Shown here one piece after another: positions 16,439 to 25,810 of a stretch of DNA of 64,000 nt. The notes below the pieces were generated by a model. That model was not told where the DNA came from. It did no database searches and saw only the letters and a list, made by a program, of their open reading frames with translations. Positions within the stretch are counted from its first letter, which is position 1. The number at the start of each line of letters is the position of its first letter. The translations under genes were made by a program, and so were the position numbers. The DNA is taken from assembly GCA_020631815.1 (NCBI GenBank), contig JACKGW010000001.1, positions 310,001 through 374,000 on the forward strand, in the 5' to 3' direction. The DNA comes from Planctomycetota bacterium (GTDB lineage: Bacteria; Planctomycetota; PLA2; JAEUHO01).

Positions 16439-17611
16439 ATGAACCGCCGCATCCTCTTCGCGTTCAGTGCCGCCCTGGCCCTGGGCGCCATCCAGGGCAA
16501 CGCCTTCGCCCAACCTGAAGACGAGGCGCCGCCCGCCCCCGTGGCCGCTCCGGCAGACGCTTCGGTCGGCCTGGAGGCGAGCGCCGAGGCTACTGAGCCC
16601 GACTACGCCACGGACGACAGCGCGCCGGCCGCCTCTGAGGTCGAAGCGTCGGACGCCATGCCCGCTGCCGCCGCGACGCAGGCGAATGACGCCCACAGTC
16701 AGGCGATGGGTGATGGCCCCTGCAGTGGCTGTGGCGTGCCGGCGGCGATTGCGCCGAGTCCGGAGATCGGCTGTCGCAGGCTCGTCCCGTGCCACTACAC
16801 GACCCAGTGCGACGTCGTGAACGTCCCCGCCTGCATGGGGACGCGCCGCGTCCCGCAGTTCGAGACCGTGCAGGTTCCCTGCATGGCCACTCGTCGCATT
16901 CCCCAGTACACGACCGTGCAGATCCCCGTCTACAAGACCCGCAACGTCCCGGTCATGACGACGCGCCGCGTGCCCCGCTACGAGAACGTCCAGGTCCCGT
17001 GCTTCGCGACACGCCAGATCCCGCAGTACACGACGGTCGAGATCCCCGTGTGGAAGACGCGCGAAGTCCCCGTCATGACCACCCGCTCCGTGCCGCAGAC
17101 CCGCATGGTCTGTGACGAGTGCACGGGCGAGACCAAGGCCATCATCTGCGGCTACACCACCGAGCAGGTGCAGTGTGGTACCCGTACGGAGCGCTACCAG
17201 GACGGCACGCGGACGGAGAAGCGTCTGTGCGGCTACAAGTCCGAGCGCTACCAGAACGGCACCCGGACCGAGCGTCGTCTGGCCGGCTTCGACAGCGAGC
17301 AGGTCCAGTGCGGCGTTCGCGCCGAGCGCTACCAGGACGGTACGCGGACCGAGCAGCGCCTCTGCGGCTTCAAGACCGAGACCTACCAGGCTGGGACCCG
17401 CGCCGAGCGTCGCCTCGTCGGCTACGAGAACGAGAGCTTCGTGATCCGGCCCGCCAGCAGCCGCGTCGTGTCGCGCCGCGTCCTCGTCCCCGCTCAGTGG
17501 GTGACGGTGGCTCCCGATGGCCAGACCGAACTCGCCGAGCTGCAGGAGGGCACCACGGAAGTCCTCTCCCAGTCCGAGTACGACCGCGCGATCCTGATCG
17601 CCAGCCGGTAG
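16439..17611 (+). CDS. Secreted YTV-like repeat protein (planctomycete type)
   Basis: A 390-residue secreted protein with a clear signal peptide (ILFAFSAALALGAIQGNAFA, cleavage after AFA). An Ala/Glu/Asp-rich linker follows to about residue 90. Residues about 115-225 carry a degenerate repeat of roughly 17-18 residues, such as RRIPQYTTVQIPVYKTRNVP and RQIPQYTTVEIPVWKTREVP, which resembles the YTV domain of planctomycete surface proteins. Residues about 236-340 hold a second repeat of about 20 residues built on 'crtERYQdGTRTEkRLCGy'. Cysteines recur in both parts and may form disulfides. The probable place is the cell surface or periplasm. The function of YTV proteins is not well established; a structural surface role is an inference. 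An AAGGAGA ribosome binding site supports the start. Confidence 0.75.
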   Translation: MNRRILFAFSAALALGAIQGNAFAQPEDEAPPAPVAAPADASVGLEASAEATEPDYATDDSAPAASEVEASDAMPAAAATQANDAHSQAMGDGPCSGCGVPAAIAPSPEIGCRRLVPCHYTTQCDVVNVPACMGTRRVPQFETVQVPCMATRRIPQYTTVQIPVYKTRNVPVMTTRRVPRYENVQVPCFATRQIPQYTTVEIPVWKTREVPVMTTRSVPQTRMVCDECTGETKAIICGYTTEQVQCGTRTERYQDGTRTEKRLCGYKSERYQNGTRTERRLAGFDSEQVQCGVRAERYQDGTRTEQRLCGFKTETYQAGTRAERRLVGYENESFVIRPASSRVVSRRVLVPAQWVTVAPDGQTELAELQEGTTEVLSQSEYDRAILIASR

Positions 17612-17752
17612 TCATCCCGACGCCGTGTGACCGATCTATCGCTCGCCGCGCTTCGCGTTATGCGCACCGGGATGCAACATGCATTTCGTCGCCAGACCGC
17701 GGAGCGCGGCTCTCGTTTGGGCCCTTCCTGCGAGCGGCCGCAACCGGCCTGG

Positions 17753-17968
17753 CTAGGGGATTGCCTGCGGCTCCCCGTGGATGACGTTGTCGGGCACCAC
17801 CACATCGGCGGTTCCGCCTTGGGTGACGTCGTCGGGGTCCAGGGTGGCGTTGCCGAGCGTCACGACGACGCGAGCGATGTGGGCGCCTTGCGTCGTGATG
17901 CCGAGGAAGGACAGGCTGCCGTTGCCCGGGCTCGTGGGGAAGACGCTCCGTGCCTGGTGCGGAGGCAT
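17753..17968 (-). pseudogene. C-terminal fragment of a larger secreted protein
   Basis: A 71-codon frame reading SPGNGSLSFLGITTQGAHIA, then RVVVTLGNATLDP and DVVVPDNVIHGEPQAIP. This looks like the last beta-strands of the secreted beta-sandwich domains that end many planctomycete and deltaproteobacterial proteins ('dDviyGEPq'). The N-terminal body is missing: the neighbouring lipoprotein gene ends only 14 bases before the first possible start codon. It is most simply a remnant left by deletion or by the duplication of the adjacent lipoproteins. Confidence 0.5.
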
Positions 17969-17981
17969 CGCCTCCGGGCGA

Positions 17982-19922
17982 CTACGGATCCAGGTTCACG
18001 GGCATCAAGACCACCTGGTTGCTCGTGTTGCAGGTCACGAAGACGCCGTCGACACCAGCGTCACGGACGAAGGCGCAGTGGCCAGGGCCGGTGCATCCGG
18101 CGGGCAGCGGGATCACTTGGTCGTCGAGGATCTCGCCCGTCGAGCCATCGACGATGGTCACGATCAGGTTGTTCGTGAGGAAGCCCGTTGTTGCGATCGC
18201 GACGCGCCCGCCGGAGAGCTCCTTCGCATCGATGCCCACCGACCGTGCACCGAGACGGCTGAAGGGGGCGTTCGTGTACGTCCCCGTCGGGCCGCGCACC
18301 AAGATGCGCAGGCCTCCAAAGCCCAGGGCGGAGCCGTAGCAGCCGACCGCCACGATGTTGCCAGCGCAGCGCACGCGCCGTGGCGCATCGTAGGTGTCGG
18401 CAATCTTGGTCGCCGTCGTGGCGCCGGGCGTCATCACCCACAGCTCGCCCGGCTCGCCATCGGTGATGAACAGGAGGTCGCCGCTCGGATGGCGGAAGGC
18501 ACTGACGACACGGCCCGAGGCGCCCGTCCAGGCGCCGTTCGTCACCGTGAGTCCCGGCGCGAGTGCGTACTGGTCCTGGGTGTCCGTCTCGATGAACTTG
18601 ATCGCATCTCCCGAGTTGCTGACGTACGTCAGCCGATCGGCCTCCGGGTTGCCGTCGAATGGGCAGACGTCGGTGATGTTGCCGGCCTCTTGGATCGTGT
18701 GGGTCTCGAACGCGCCCAGCAGGTGATCGAAGTCCGCGATGGAGATGCCCCAAGCCCCGTACAGGACCCGGGCTGCGGCGGTGGGGGCCGTGGCGAGGGT
18801 GACACCTCCTCCCTTCTGCCAGAAGGGATCGTCGTCTGGGTTGGGGCCGTCCTTGGTGACCGTGACGATGCCGTAGCTGGCTTCCCCCGTACCCAGATCC
18901 ACGTTGGTGACGCCGAACGCCAGGCCGGAGCTTCGTGCGACGGCCACGTAGAGATCGGCACCCGCCGTGGCGAACCCGAACTCGTCGAAGGCGAGCGTGC
19001 CGGCCGACGGGTACAGGGCTTCGAACAGGTCTCGCCTGACCGGGTCGATGGCCTCCGGTGCGAACGGCGCGTCATAGACGCGAGGTGCGGGAAGTGCGTT
19101 GAGGTCCAGCTCCTGCTTGCAGCTCACCGTGAACGAGCGCCAGAACGTGTGCGGCGCCGAGGTCAGACGAAGCTCCAGGGGCTTGGCCAGCTCGCTGGCA
19201 GGGACCGTGAAGGAGGCGGACGACTCGTGGAGTGTGTGGGCTGGGAAGGTGCCCAGATCGAAGACCAGGGAGCCATCAAAGTAGATTTCTGCCTTGTAGT
19301 CGGCACCGATCGTGGTCCGGGTCTGTTCGAGTCCCCAGGTGTAGGCGATCACGTCGCCTGTCTGGGTCCCCTCGACTTCTGCCCGAAAGCCGGTGTCGAC
19401 GATGCCGAAGCGGATCGGGGAGAACAAGCGATCGCGCGCGCGATACACGCTGGGCGCCACCTCGAGGTCGGCTTCGTCCGCCATGTAGAACGTGCCGTCC
19501 GGGGCTTCGTACACGGGCAAGTTGAAGGCGAAGGCCATGGCCATGTCGGCGTCCGACAAGGGGATGTCGTCGAGCGCGTCGAACAAGTCGTACGTCACGT
19601 CGAGGTCAACAGGCTGGGTCCCGAGCTCGTAGACGATGGCCAGGAACTCGAGGAAGAAGAGGTCGAGCCCCTGTGTGAGGAGCGCGGCCTCGGCCTCCGA
19701 AGGGTCGATGCGCTGCACGGAGCCGTCCGAAGGCGCACCGCCTACGGTGAAGAGGATCTCCGTCTTGCCGGCTTGCACCGACGGATCGCCGGCGAAGAAC
19801 AGGGCCAAGATGTCTGCGGTATCGAACTGCGCCTTGCCCCCTCCGGCCCCGCATCCGGGCGGGATCGCCACGAGCAGCACGATGAGGAGGGCACGCCAGA
19901 ACAGGGGCTTGGAGGTCTTCAT
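17982..19922 (-). CDS. Large lipoprotein with C-terminal propeller-like domain, copy 1
   Basis: A 646-residue predicted lipoprotein. The ATG at 19922 is preceded by GGAGAGG and gives a type II signal peptide ending IPPGCGAGGG, so the Cys near residue 24 would be lipidated. The N-terminal half is divergent. The C-terminal half has repeated strand motifs such as GRVVSAFRHPSGDLLFITDG, TKIADTYDAPRRVRCAGNIV and SALGFGGLRILVRGPTGTY, suggesting a beta-propeller. It is a tandem paralog of the next gene: the C-terminal ~270 residues are almost identical by eye, while the N-terminal part is much less so. The function is unknown, presumably at the outer membrane or periplasm. Confidence 0.8.
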   Translation of the reverse strand: MKTSKPLFWRALLIVLLVAIPPGCGAGGGKAQFDTADILALFFAGDPSVQAGKTEILFTVGGAPSDGSVQRIDPSEAEAALLTQGLDLFFLEFLAIVYELGTQPVDLDVTYDLFDALDDIPLSDADMAMAFAFNLPVYEAPDGTFYMADEADLEVAPSVYRARDRLFSPIRFGIVDTGFRAEVEGTQTGDVIAYTWGLEQTRTTIGADYKAEIYFDGSLVFDLGTFPAHTLHESSASFTVPASELAKPLELRLTSAPHTFWRSFTVSCKQELDLNALPAPRVYDAPFAPEAIDPVRRDLFEALYPSAGTLAFDEFGFATAGADLYVAVARSSGLAFGVTNVDLGTGEASYGIVTVTKDGPNPDDDPFWQKGGGVTLATAPTAAARVLYGAWGISIADFDHLLGAFETHTIQEAGNITDVCPFDGNPEADRLTYVSNSGDAIKFIETDTQDQYALAPGLTVTNGAWTGASGRVVSAFRHPSGDLLFITDGEPGELWVMTPGATTATKIADTYDAPRRVRCAGNIVAVGCYGSALGFGGLRILVRGPTGTYTNAPFSRLGARSVGIDAKELSGGRVAIATTGFLTNNLIVTIVDGSTGEILDDQVIPLPAGCTGPGHCAFVRDAGVDGVFVTCNTSNQVVLMPVNLDP

Positions 19923-20073
19923 GACCTCTCCAACCGGGTTCCACGCCACGCCCGACAGGAAAAGGCGTGGCGGTACGCCCCTTGGTGGGCGCCTGCGCAT
20001 GGTGGGGCCCCGACAAGTCCGCGGCCGGGGCTGCCTGCGGCGACGTGGGCCCCCTTGATGCGCGGCCGTCGCG

Positions 20074-22011
20074 TCAGGGTTGCAAGTCGACCGGCATCAG
20101 GACCAGCTTGTTGCTGGTGTTGCAGGTCACGATCACACCGTCGACCCCCGCCTCGTGGATGAAGGCGCAGTGGCCGGGACCGGTGCAGCCGACGGGTAGC
20201 GGGATGACTTGGTCGTCGAGGATCTCACCGGTCGTGCCATTGACGATGGTCACGATCAGGTTGTTCGTGAGGAAGCCCGTACTGGCGATGGCTACGCGGC
20301 CGCCAGAGAGCACCTTCGTGTCGATCCCCACCGAGCGTGCGCCGAGGCGGCTGAAGGGGGCCTCCGCGTAGACGCCTGTTGGACCGCGCACGAGGATACG
20401 CAAGCCGCCGAAACCGAGCGCGGAGCCGTAGCAGCCCACGGCCACGATGTCGCCTGCACAGCGGACGCGGCGTGGTGCATCGTACGTGTCGGCGATCTTG
20501 GTGGCGGTTGTGGCTCCCGGTGTCAGTACCCAAAGCTCGCCCGGTTCGCCGTCCGTCACGAACAGCAGGTCGCCACTGGGGTGGCGAAAGGCGCTGACGA
20601 CCCGACCCGAGGCACCCGCCCACGCGACGTTCGAGATCGTCTTGCCGGGCGCCAGGACGTACTGCTCCTGCGCGTCGCTCTCGATGAACTTGATCGCATC
20701 CCCTGAGTGGTCGACGTAGACGAGATCCGTGGCCGACGTGTCGCCATCGAAGGGATGGACATCGGTCATGTTGCCGATCTCGTCGATCGCATGCGTCTCG
20801 AACGCGCCGAGCCCCGTGTCGTAGTTGGCGATCGAGACACCCCAGGCGCCGACCAGCACCCGGGCCGCGCCGATCAGGTCCGCGGATGTCAGGCTGTGCT
20901 CGCCGCCCCCGGTCGTCGGCTTGTTGAAGCTCCCGCGCCATCGCGAGGTGAAGCTGGAGCTGTAGGCAGCGGATCCCGGCGATGGGTCGGTGCTGTCAAC
21001 CTCTTCCAGGGATCCAGAGCCCAGGCAAACGCCGATGAACAGGCCTTGGCCCGCCATCTCGATGGGGAAGTCGCCCGGGGCGAGCGGCGACGCCGAATCG
21101 TGTAGCACCTGGAACAGCTCGGCCTCGATGGAGCTGACAGCCTCAGGAGCGAAGGGGGTGTCGTACACACGTGGCTCGTAGAGAGCGTCGAGTCCGATGT
21201 CCGAGTGACATCTGACCGTGAAGGCTGGCCACTGCGTGTCGTCATCGGGCTGCAGGCGGAGCTCGACAGGCAAGCCGTGCTGCCACAAGGGAACACTGAA
21301 GGTGCTCGACGTTGCGTGTTCCGTGTCAGGTGGAAAGGTCCCCAGGTCCGCGACCTTCGCATCGTTGACCCAGGCTTCGGCCTTCCACTCGACACCGCTC
21401 GTGAGCGGTGCTTGGCGCAGGCCCAGGCTGTACGCGACGGCGTCTCCCGTCTGGATTCCCGTCAGCTCTGCACTGAAGCCCGTTTCAAGAAGTCCGAAGC
21501 GGGTCGTGGGACCGGATGTGAATCGCGCCTTGTACGCCTCGCGATCAGCGCGCAGGTCGGCGTTCCGACCGAGGAACATGCGGCCCTCCGGATCCTCGTA
21601 GAGGGGGAGGGCAAGAGCCATGACGAGATGGAAGTTGCCGCCCGGAATCGACTTGTCTTGGATGGACGTCGGACTGACGTACTCGATTCTCAGGGCGGGC
21701 TCCACCACGCTGTCGTCGTAGTTGACCTGGACCCCTGAGACCGCGGGCAGCTGAATGTCCTGGCTCAGGAGCTTGTCGACGAGCGCGGTCAGATCCACGC
21801 GCTCCACGGAGCCGTCCGAGGGTGCACCACCCTCGCTGAAGGTGATCTCGTGGCCGTCGGCCTTGACGGACGGATCACCAGCGAGGAACCGGGCGAGGAA
21901 CGCGGTCGCGGCAGGATCCGTCTTGCCGCCCTTGGCCCCACAGCCGGATGCCACCACCATGGCGAAGGACAGGATCAGGGCGCACGGGATCACGGGTGTG
22001 GAGAGCTTCAT
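20074..22011 (-). CDS. Large lipoprotein with C-terminal propeller-like domain, copy 2
   Basis: A 645-residue paralog of the previous lipoprotein, with the same start context (GGAGAGGCC before the ATG at 22011) and a lipobox MVVASGCGAKGG. The N-terminal regions of the two copies share short blocks (FLAGDPSVKADGHEITFSEG, GGAPSDGSVERVDL, RVYDTPFAPEAV), then the similarity rises sharply through GAFETHAIDEIGNMTDVHPF to the end. It lies 73 bases upstream of copy 1 and 70 bases downstream of the kinase-sigma pair. Function unknown. The uneven similarity suggests gene conversion or strong constraint on the C-terminal domain. Confidence 0.8.
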   Translation of the reverse strand: MKLSTPVIPCALILSFAMVVASGCGAKGGKTDPAATAFLARFLAGDPSVKADGHEITFSEGGAPSDGSVERVDLTALVDKLLSQDIQLPAVSGVQVNYDDSVVEPALRIEYVSPTSIQDKSIPGGNFHLVMALALPLYEDPEGRMFLGRNADLRADREAYKARFTSGPTTRFGLLETGFSAELTGIQTGDAVAYSLGLRQAPLTSGVEWKAEAWVNDAKVADLGTFPPDTEHATSSTFSVPLWQHGLPVELRLQPDDDTQWPAFTVRCHSDIGLDALYEPRVYDTPFAPEAVSSIEAELFQVLHDSASPLAPGDFPIEMAGQGLFIGVCLGSGSLEEVDSTDPSPGSAAYSSSFTSRWRGSFNKPTTGGGEHSLTSADLIGAARVLVGAWGVSIANYDTGLGAFETHAIDEIGNMTDVHPFDGDTSATDLVYVDHSGDAIKFIESDAQEQYVLAPGKTISNVAWAGASGRVVSAFRHPSGDLLFVTDGEPGELWVLTPGATTATKIADTYDAPRRVRCAGDIVAVGCYGSALGFGGLRILVRGPTGVYAEAPFSRLGARSVGIDTKVLSGGRVAIASTGFLTNNLIVTIVNGTTGEILDDQVIPLPVGCTGPGHCAFIHEAGVDGVIVTCNTSNKLVLMPVDLQP

Positions 22012-22080
22012 GGCCTCTCCAACCGCGTCCATGGGCCCGCCCCGACACGCATTCCCTGCGCCCGGACACTGCGCGGCCCC

Positions 22081-22641
22081 TCAGGGCCCCACAAGCAGCC
22101 GAAAGGTCTTCCGGAAGCGCTCCACGGCGCGCTGGCGGGCGCGATCGGCGGCGGTCTCCGAGATGCGCAGGCGCTCGCCCATTTCGCGCGACGTGATGCC
22201 CTCCAGGGACCACTGCACGAGCTGTCGGTCCCGCTCCAGCAGGAGGTCGAGGGCCTTCACGGCCAGCGAGGCCTGTTCGAGACGTCCGGCCAGCGTAGAG
22301 GGCCCCGTGCCCTCGTCGGCGGGGGCCGCGGCGGCCCGGGGATCGCTGCTGACACCGAGGGTCAGGCGCAGCAGGCGGGCAGGGCTTCGCTTGAGGGCTG
22401 CCCAGTGGGCGCGTCGCGAGGCGATGTGGCTGCGTGCAACCTCGTACATCCACTTGAGGAAGGGCTCGCGCCCGCGGTAGTCGAAGCTGCTCGCGTACTC
22501 CAGCGCCCGCAAGTGTGCGCCCTGCACGAGGTCCTCGGCCGTCTCAAACCGAAGTACGCCGCCTGCATGCCGCTCCGTGTAGCGCACGAGATCCGGGCGG
22601 AAGCGGACCAGCAGCTCGGGGAGCTCGGGATGGTCGCTCAT
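22081..22641 (-). CDS. ECF-type RNA polymerase sigma factor
   Basis: A 186-residue sigma-70 family regulator of the ECF class. Region 2 is visible at ETAEDLVQGAHLRALEYASS and the following REPFLKWMYEVARSHIASRR. Region 4 is the helix-turn-helix GITSREMGERLRISETAADR followed by ARQRAVERFRKTF. The size matches the planctomycete ECF groups that act with a Ser/Thr kinase in place of a classical anti-sigma factor. Its start codon overlaps the stop of the kinase gene by ATGA, so the kinase and sigma factor are made together. This suggests that the kinase signals to this sigma factor. Confidence 0.88.
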   Translation of the reverse strand: MSDHPELPELLVRFRPDLVRYTERHAGGVLRFETAEDLVQGAHLRALEYASSFDYRGREPFLKWMYEVARSHIASRRAHWAALKRSPARLLRLTLGVSSDPRAAAAPADEGTGPSTLAGRLEQASLAVKALDLLLERDRQLVQWSLEGITSREMGERLRISETAADRARQRAVERFRKTFRLLVGP

Positions 22642-25565
22642 GGCACGCGCACCAAGCGAAACCCGTAGGTGCCCGTCGTCCGATCCGGTCGACTGCCCCA
22701 GCCGCCGGGACTCAAGAACACGGCGGGGTTGGCGTAGCCCCAGGCGCCGCCCGCCAGCCAGCGCTGCTCCTTCGTGTCCTTGTCCCACCAGGCGTCGAGC
22801 CACTCCATGGCACTGCCCGACATGCCGTAGATGCCCCAGGGCGACTCGTCCACCGGGTAGCGCAGGGTCGGCTCGGGCCGTGCTCGCGGGCGCGCCCAGT
22901 TGGAGGACACCCACTTGGGGGCAAACACGTTGCCGAAGGGGTACAGCCGCAGGAAGGTCCAATGCCCCGACGCGCGGTTCCACTGCTGCTCCGTGGGCAG
23001 CGTGTACGCATTGCCGTCCTTCCCGCCCCGCCAGCGCGCGTACGCCAAAGCGTCGTCGAAGGTCACGCCCATCACGGGTGTGTCGGGTGTCCAGGGGGGG
23101 GCCAGGTGGAAGCCCGCCTCGTCGAGGGACCACTCCCACGCGCCCATGGGCCCGCGAGGCACCAGGCGGCGTTGTCCGGGCTCGATGGTCGCGTACACCG
23201 CCGGGTCCTGGAGGAACTCCAAGTACTCCGCACAGGTGACTTCGCGCTCCATGACCAGGAACGCGTCCCCCTTGCGGTCGGCGGGGACGTAGACGAACCC
23301 GGGAGGCGTTGTGCCTTCCTCGCGCAGCTCCACGTCGAGCGAGACCGGCACGTCATGCACGACATGGAGCGCATGACGCGACTCCTCGTGGCCGCGCGCG
23401 CGGGCCACGAGGAGGTACGTTCCCTCGGGCAACGTCAGCGAGCCGGGCTCCACCTTCGACCGCGAGGTGCAAAGCAGTGGCGTGGCGGTGGGACGCACCT
23501 CGAGGCCCTCGGGCAGCTGCAGCTCCTGGACGCGACCGCGGGTGAGGACACGAGCCGCTACGTTGCCTCGCTCCGCAAGCGCAGCGGGGGTGTGGAGGGC
23601 CATGCCGTGAGAGGCGATGTCCGGGCCCTCGTACGGCTGTCCGTCGACTTGCCAGCGGTGCGAAGCACCCGGAGACGCGAGCTCCTCCACGTCGGCGATG
23701 CAGTGGACCGGGGCGTCGTCGATGGCCTCCAGCACGCCAACCGTGCCGTTGTCGCGCACGACGAACACCGTGTCGCCCACGCGCTGGCCGGCAATCGACA
23801 GCACCAGGTCTCCCGGCTCCAGGGCGTCAAGGCCGCGCACGATGCGTAGCACCGTGGCGCCATACGGCACTGGCGGCGTGGGGTCCGGCGCAAGCGGGAC
23901 GGGAACCAGCCGCCGCTCGCCCTCGGGGTCGAGCTCGGCCTGCTCGCGCAGCGCGAACAACCAGCAGCTCGCCCCCGGCGTCGTCACGGCCAGCTGGACG
24001 GTGCCGGTCCGCGCGAAGGGTGCCGACGTCACGCCCCGCGGGTCCACGAGCTCGGCCTGACGTCGGAAGAACGCCTGGTTGGCCGGGTCCCGCGCGGCGC
24101 GGGCTTCTTCCCACTTCTCGATGTACAGCTCGGCGCGGACGGCGTCGGTGCCGTCCAGCGAGGGATCCAGACGCTCGGCCCGCTGGAGTGCCGCGAGCAC
24201 CTCGTGGAACAGCGCCTCGCGCCGGCGCCGACGCTCTTCTACCGACCGTCGCAGGCGTGCGAGAGCCCGGTCTTCCTCCAGCGTGAAGTAGCGGTTGTTG
24301 ACCTCCTCCCGCTGCCGGGCAAGGCGCGTTTCCTCCGCCTCCGCGGCGAAACGCTCTTTGCGGTAGCTGGCTACGGTTTCACGCGCTTGGTCCAGCTGGT
24401 GCCGGGCTTCGGCCAAGCGCTCCTTGCGCTCCAGGGCGCGCCCCACGATCGACATGGTGGCGAGCACGAGGAGGAAGAGCACGGCGCTGGCCACGCCAAC
24501 GGCGCGCGCGGGCTTTCGTCGTGCCCACTTGGCCGCGCGCGCGATCGGGCCCGGAGGCCGGGCTGACACGGGGCGGAACTCCAGAACCGCCTCGAGGTCC
24601 TCCGCGAACGCACTCGCGGAGGCATAGCGTGCACCCGGTCGCTTCTCCATGGCCTTGAGGACGACCGTCTCGACGTCGGCCGAGATGCCGGGCGCCAACC
24701 GCCGCGGGGGGACCGGCAGCTCCGTGAGCACCTTGTGAAAGATCGCCTCCACGCCAGGTCCCTGGAACGGAACCGCGCCGGTAAGCGCCTGGTACAGCGT
24801 CACGCCCAGCCCGTACACGTCGGTCCGCGCGTCGATCGTCTCCCCCAGGATCTGCTCCGGAGCGGCGTAGGCCGGTGACCCCTGGAAGGAGTCCGTCACC
24901 GTCGCGGCGTCGCGCGTGAGGTCACGGGCAATCCCGAAGTCGAGCAACAGCGGCCGGTCATCGGGCGTGATGCGGATGTTGTTCGGCTTCACGTCACGAT
25001 GGACGATTCCGCGACCGTGCGCGTAGTCCAGCGCGCGTGCCAGCCGCGCACCCCAGCGAACGACCCGCTCCACCGGAAGTCGACGCCCTTCGGCCTCCGC
25101 CTCGGCGAGGACGTCAGCCATCATCGTTCCGGGTACGAGCTCCATCGCCAAGTACGGCGTGTCGCCGTCCGTACCGGCGTCGTACACGGTGACCACACCC
25201 GGGTGCCTCAGCTGGGCCACCGTGTGCGCTTCGCGCACGAAGCGTCGCAGCGCGTGCTCATCCCCTGCCCACTCCGGCCGCATGATCTTCAGCGCCACGA
25301 CGCGGCCGAGGGACTCTTGCTCGGCCACGAACACGGCGCCCATGCCACCCGTGTCGAGCCGATGAAGAAGGCGAAAGTCGCCCAGGCGCTCGAACGGAAG
25401 AGTCTCGGGCTGTCGATGCGACCACGCGCGATGCAGGGCCGTGATTCGCTCACGCACTTCCGCATCCAGGCCTGGGTGTTCCGCGAACACCTCCTCCGGT
25501 GCGCGCGCCTCACCTGCCAGGCAGGCGTCCAGGTACTCGTCGTACAGGCTCGAATCCGATTCCAC
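22638..25565 (-). CDS. Ser/Thr protein kinase with C-terminal FGE-sulfatase (SUMF1) domain
   Basis: A 975-residue membrane protein. The cytoplasmic PknB-type kinase spans about residues 62-330: glycine loop LDTGGMGAVFV, catalytic Lys in VALKIM (about 93), HRDVKPNN (189-196), DFG (209-211) and GSPAYAAPEQ. One transmembrane segment lies at 354-374, then a charged coiled coil (about 378-470), a middle region with a PDZ-like stretch (LEPGDLVLSIAGQRVGDTVF), and a formylglycine-generating-enzyme/SUMF1-type domain (about 746-975; GFVYVPADRKGDAFLVMERE, TLPTEQQWNRA, GTYGFRLVRVP). The SUMF1-like part is probably an extracytoplasmic sensor rather than an enzyme, as in other kinase fusions. GTG start. 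It overlaps the downstream ECF sigma gene by four bases. Confidence 0.92.
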   Translation of the reverse strand: MESDSSLYDEYLDACLAGEARAPEEVFAEHPGLDAEVRERITALHRAWSHRQPETLPFERLGDFRLLHRLDTGGMGAVFVAEQESLGRVVALKIMRPEWAGDEHALRRFVREAHTVAQLRHPGVVTVYDAGTDGDTPYLAMELVPGTMMADVLAEAEAEGRRLPVERVVRWGARLARALDYAHGRGIVHRDVKPNNIRITPDDRPLLLDFGIARDLTRDAATVTDSFQGSPAYAAPEQILGETIDARTDVYGLGVTLYQALTGAVPFQGPGVEAIFHKVLTELPVPPRRLAPGISADVETVVLKAMEKRPGARYASASAFAEDLEAVLEFRPVSARPPGPIARAAKWARRKPARAVGVASAVLFLLVLATMSIVGRALERKERLAEARHQLDQARETVASYRKERFAAEAEETRLARQREEVNNRYFTLEEDRALARLRRSVEERRRRREALFHEVLAALQRAERLDPSLDGTDAVRAELYIEKWEEARAARDPANQAFFRRQAELVDPRGVTSAPFARTGTVQLAVTTPGASCWLFALREQAELDPEGERRLVPVPLAPDPTPPVPYGATVLRIVRGLDALEPGDLVLSIAGQRVGDTVFVVRDNGTVGVLEAIDDAPVHCIADVEELASPGASHRWQVDGQPYEGPDIASHGMALHTPAALAERGNVAARVLTRGRVQELQLPEGLEVRPTATPLLCTSRSKVEPGSLTLPEGTYLLVARARGHEESRHALHVVHDVPVSLDVELREEGTTPPGFVYVPADRKGDAFLVMEREVTCAEYLEFLQDPAVYATIEPGQRRLVPRGPMGAWEWSLDEAGFHLAPPWTPDTPVMGVTFDDALAYARWRGGKDGNAYTLPTEQQWNRASGHWTFLRLYPFGNVFAPKWVSSNWARPRARPEPTLRYPVDESPWGIYGMSGSAMEWLDAWWDKDTKEQRWLAGGAWGYANPAVFLSPGGWGSRPDRTTGTYGFRLVRVP

Positions 25566-25810
25566 GTAGCCCGAGTCTGACGGTCGGGGAGGCGGGACGC
25601 AACCCGAGGCCCCTGGCCCACGGCGGCGTGCCGCGCTTCCCCGGCACCTTCGCCTTCACCATCCGCATCGAGGGTGCAAGCCAGCCCCCGCTGTCTCTCG
25701 ACATCTCGCGCGTCATCCGCGTCGTGGAGCCCGCCGCGGGATCCCCCGACCGCAGCTGATTCGGGTTCCGACTCCGACATGGGCCCGCGACTCCGACTAG
25801 CCTCGGCTGC

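Noticed and set aside
16178..16795. Minus-strand open frame of 205 codons over the start of the YTV-like gene
   Set aside because: Lies opposite the signal peptide and linker of a well-supported secreted protein; low-complexity composition is typical of a shadow frame in GC-rich DNA.
25499..25759. Plus-strand frame ending in a beta-strand-like stretch between the kinase and zf-TFIIB genes
   Set aside because: Its last part looks somewhat protein-like, but most of it overlaps the kinase start on the other strand, and no family could be named.
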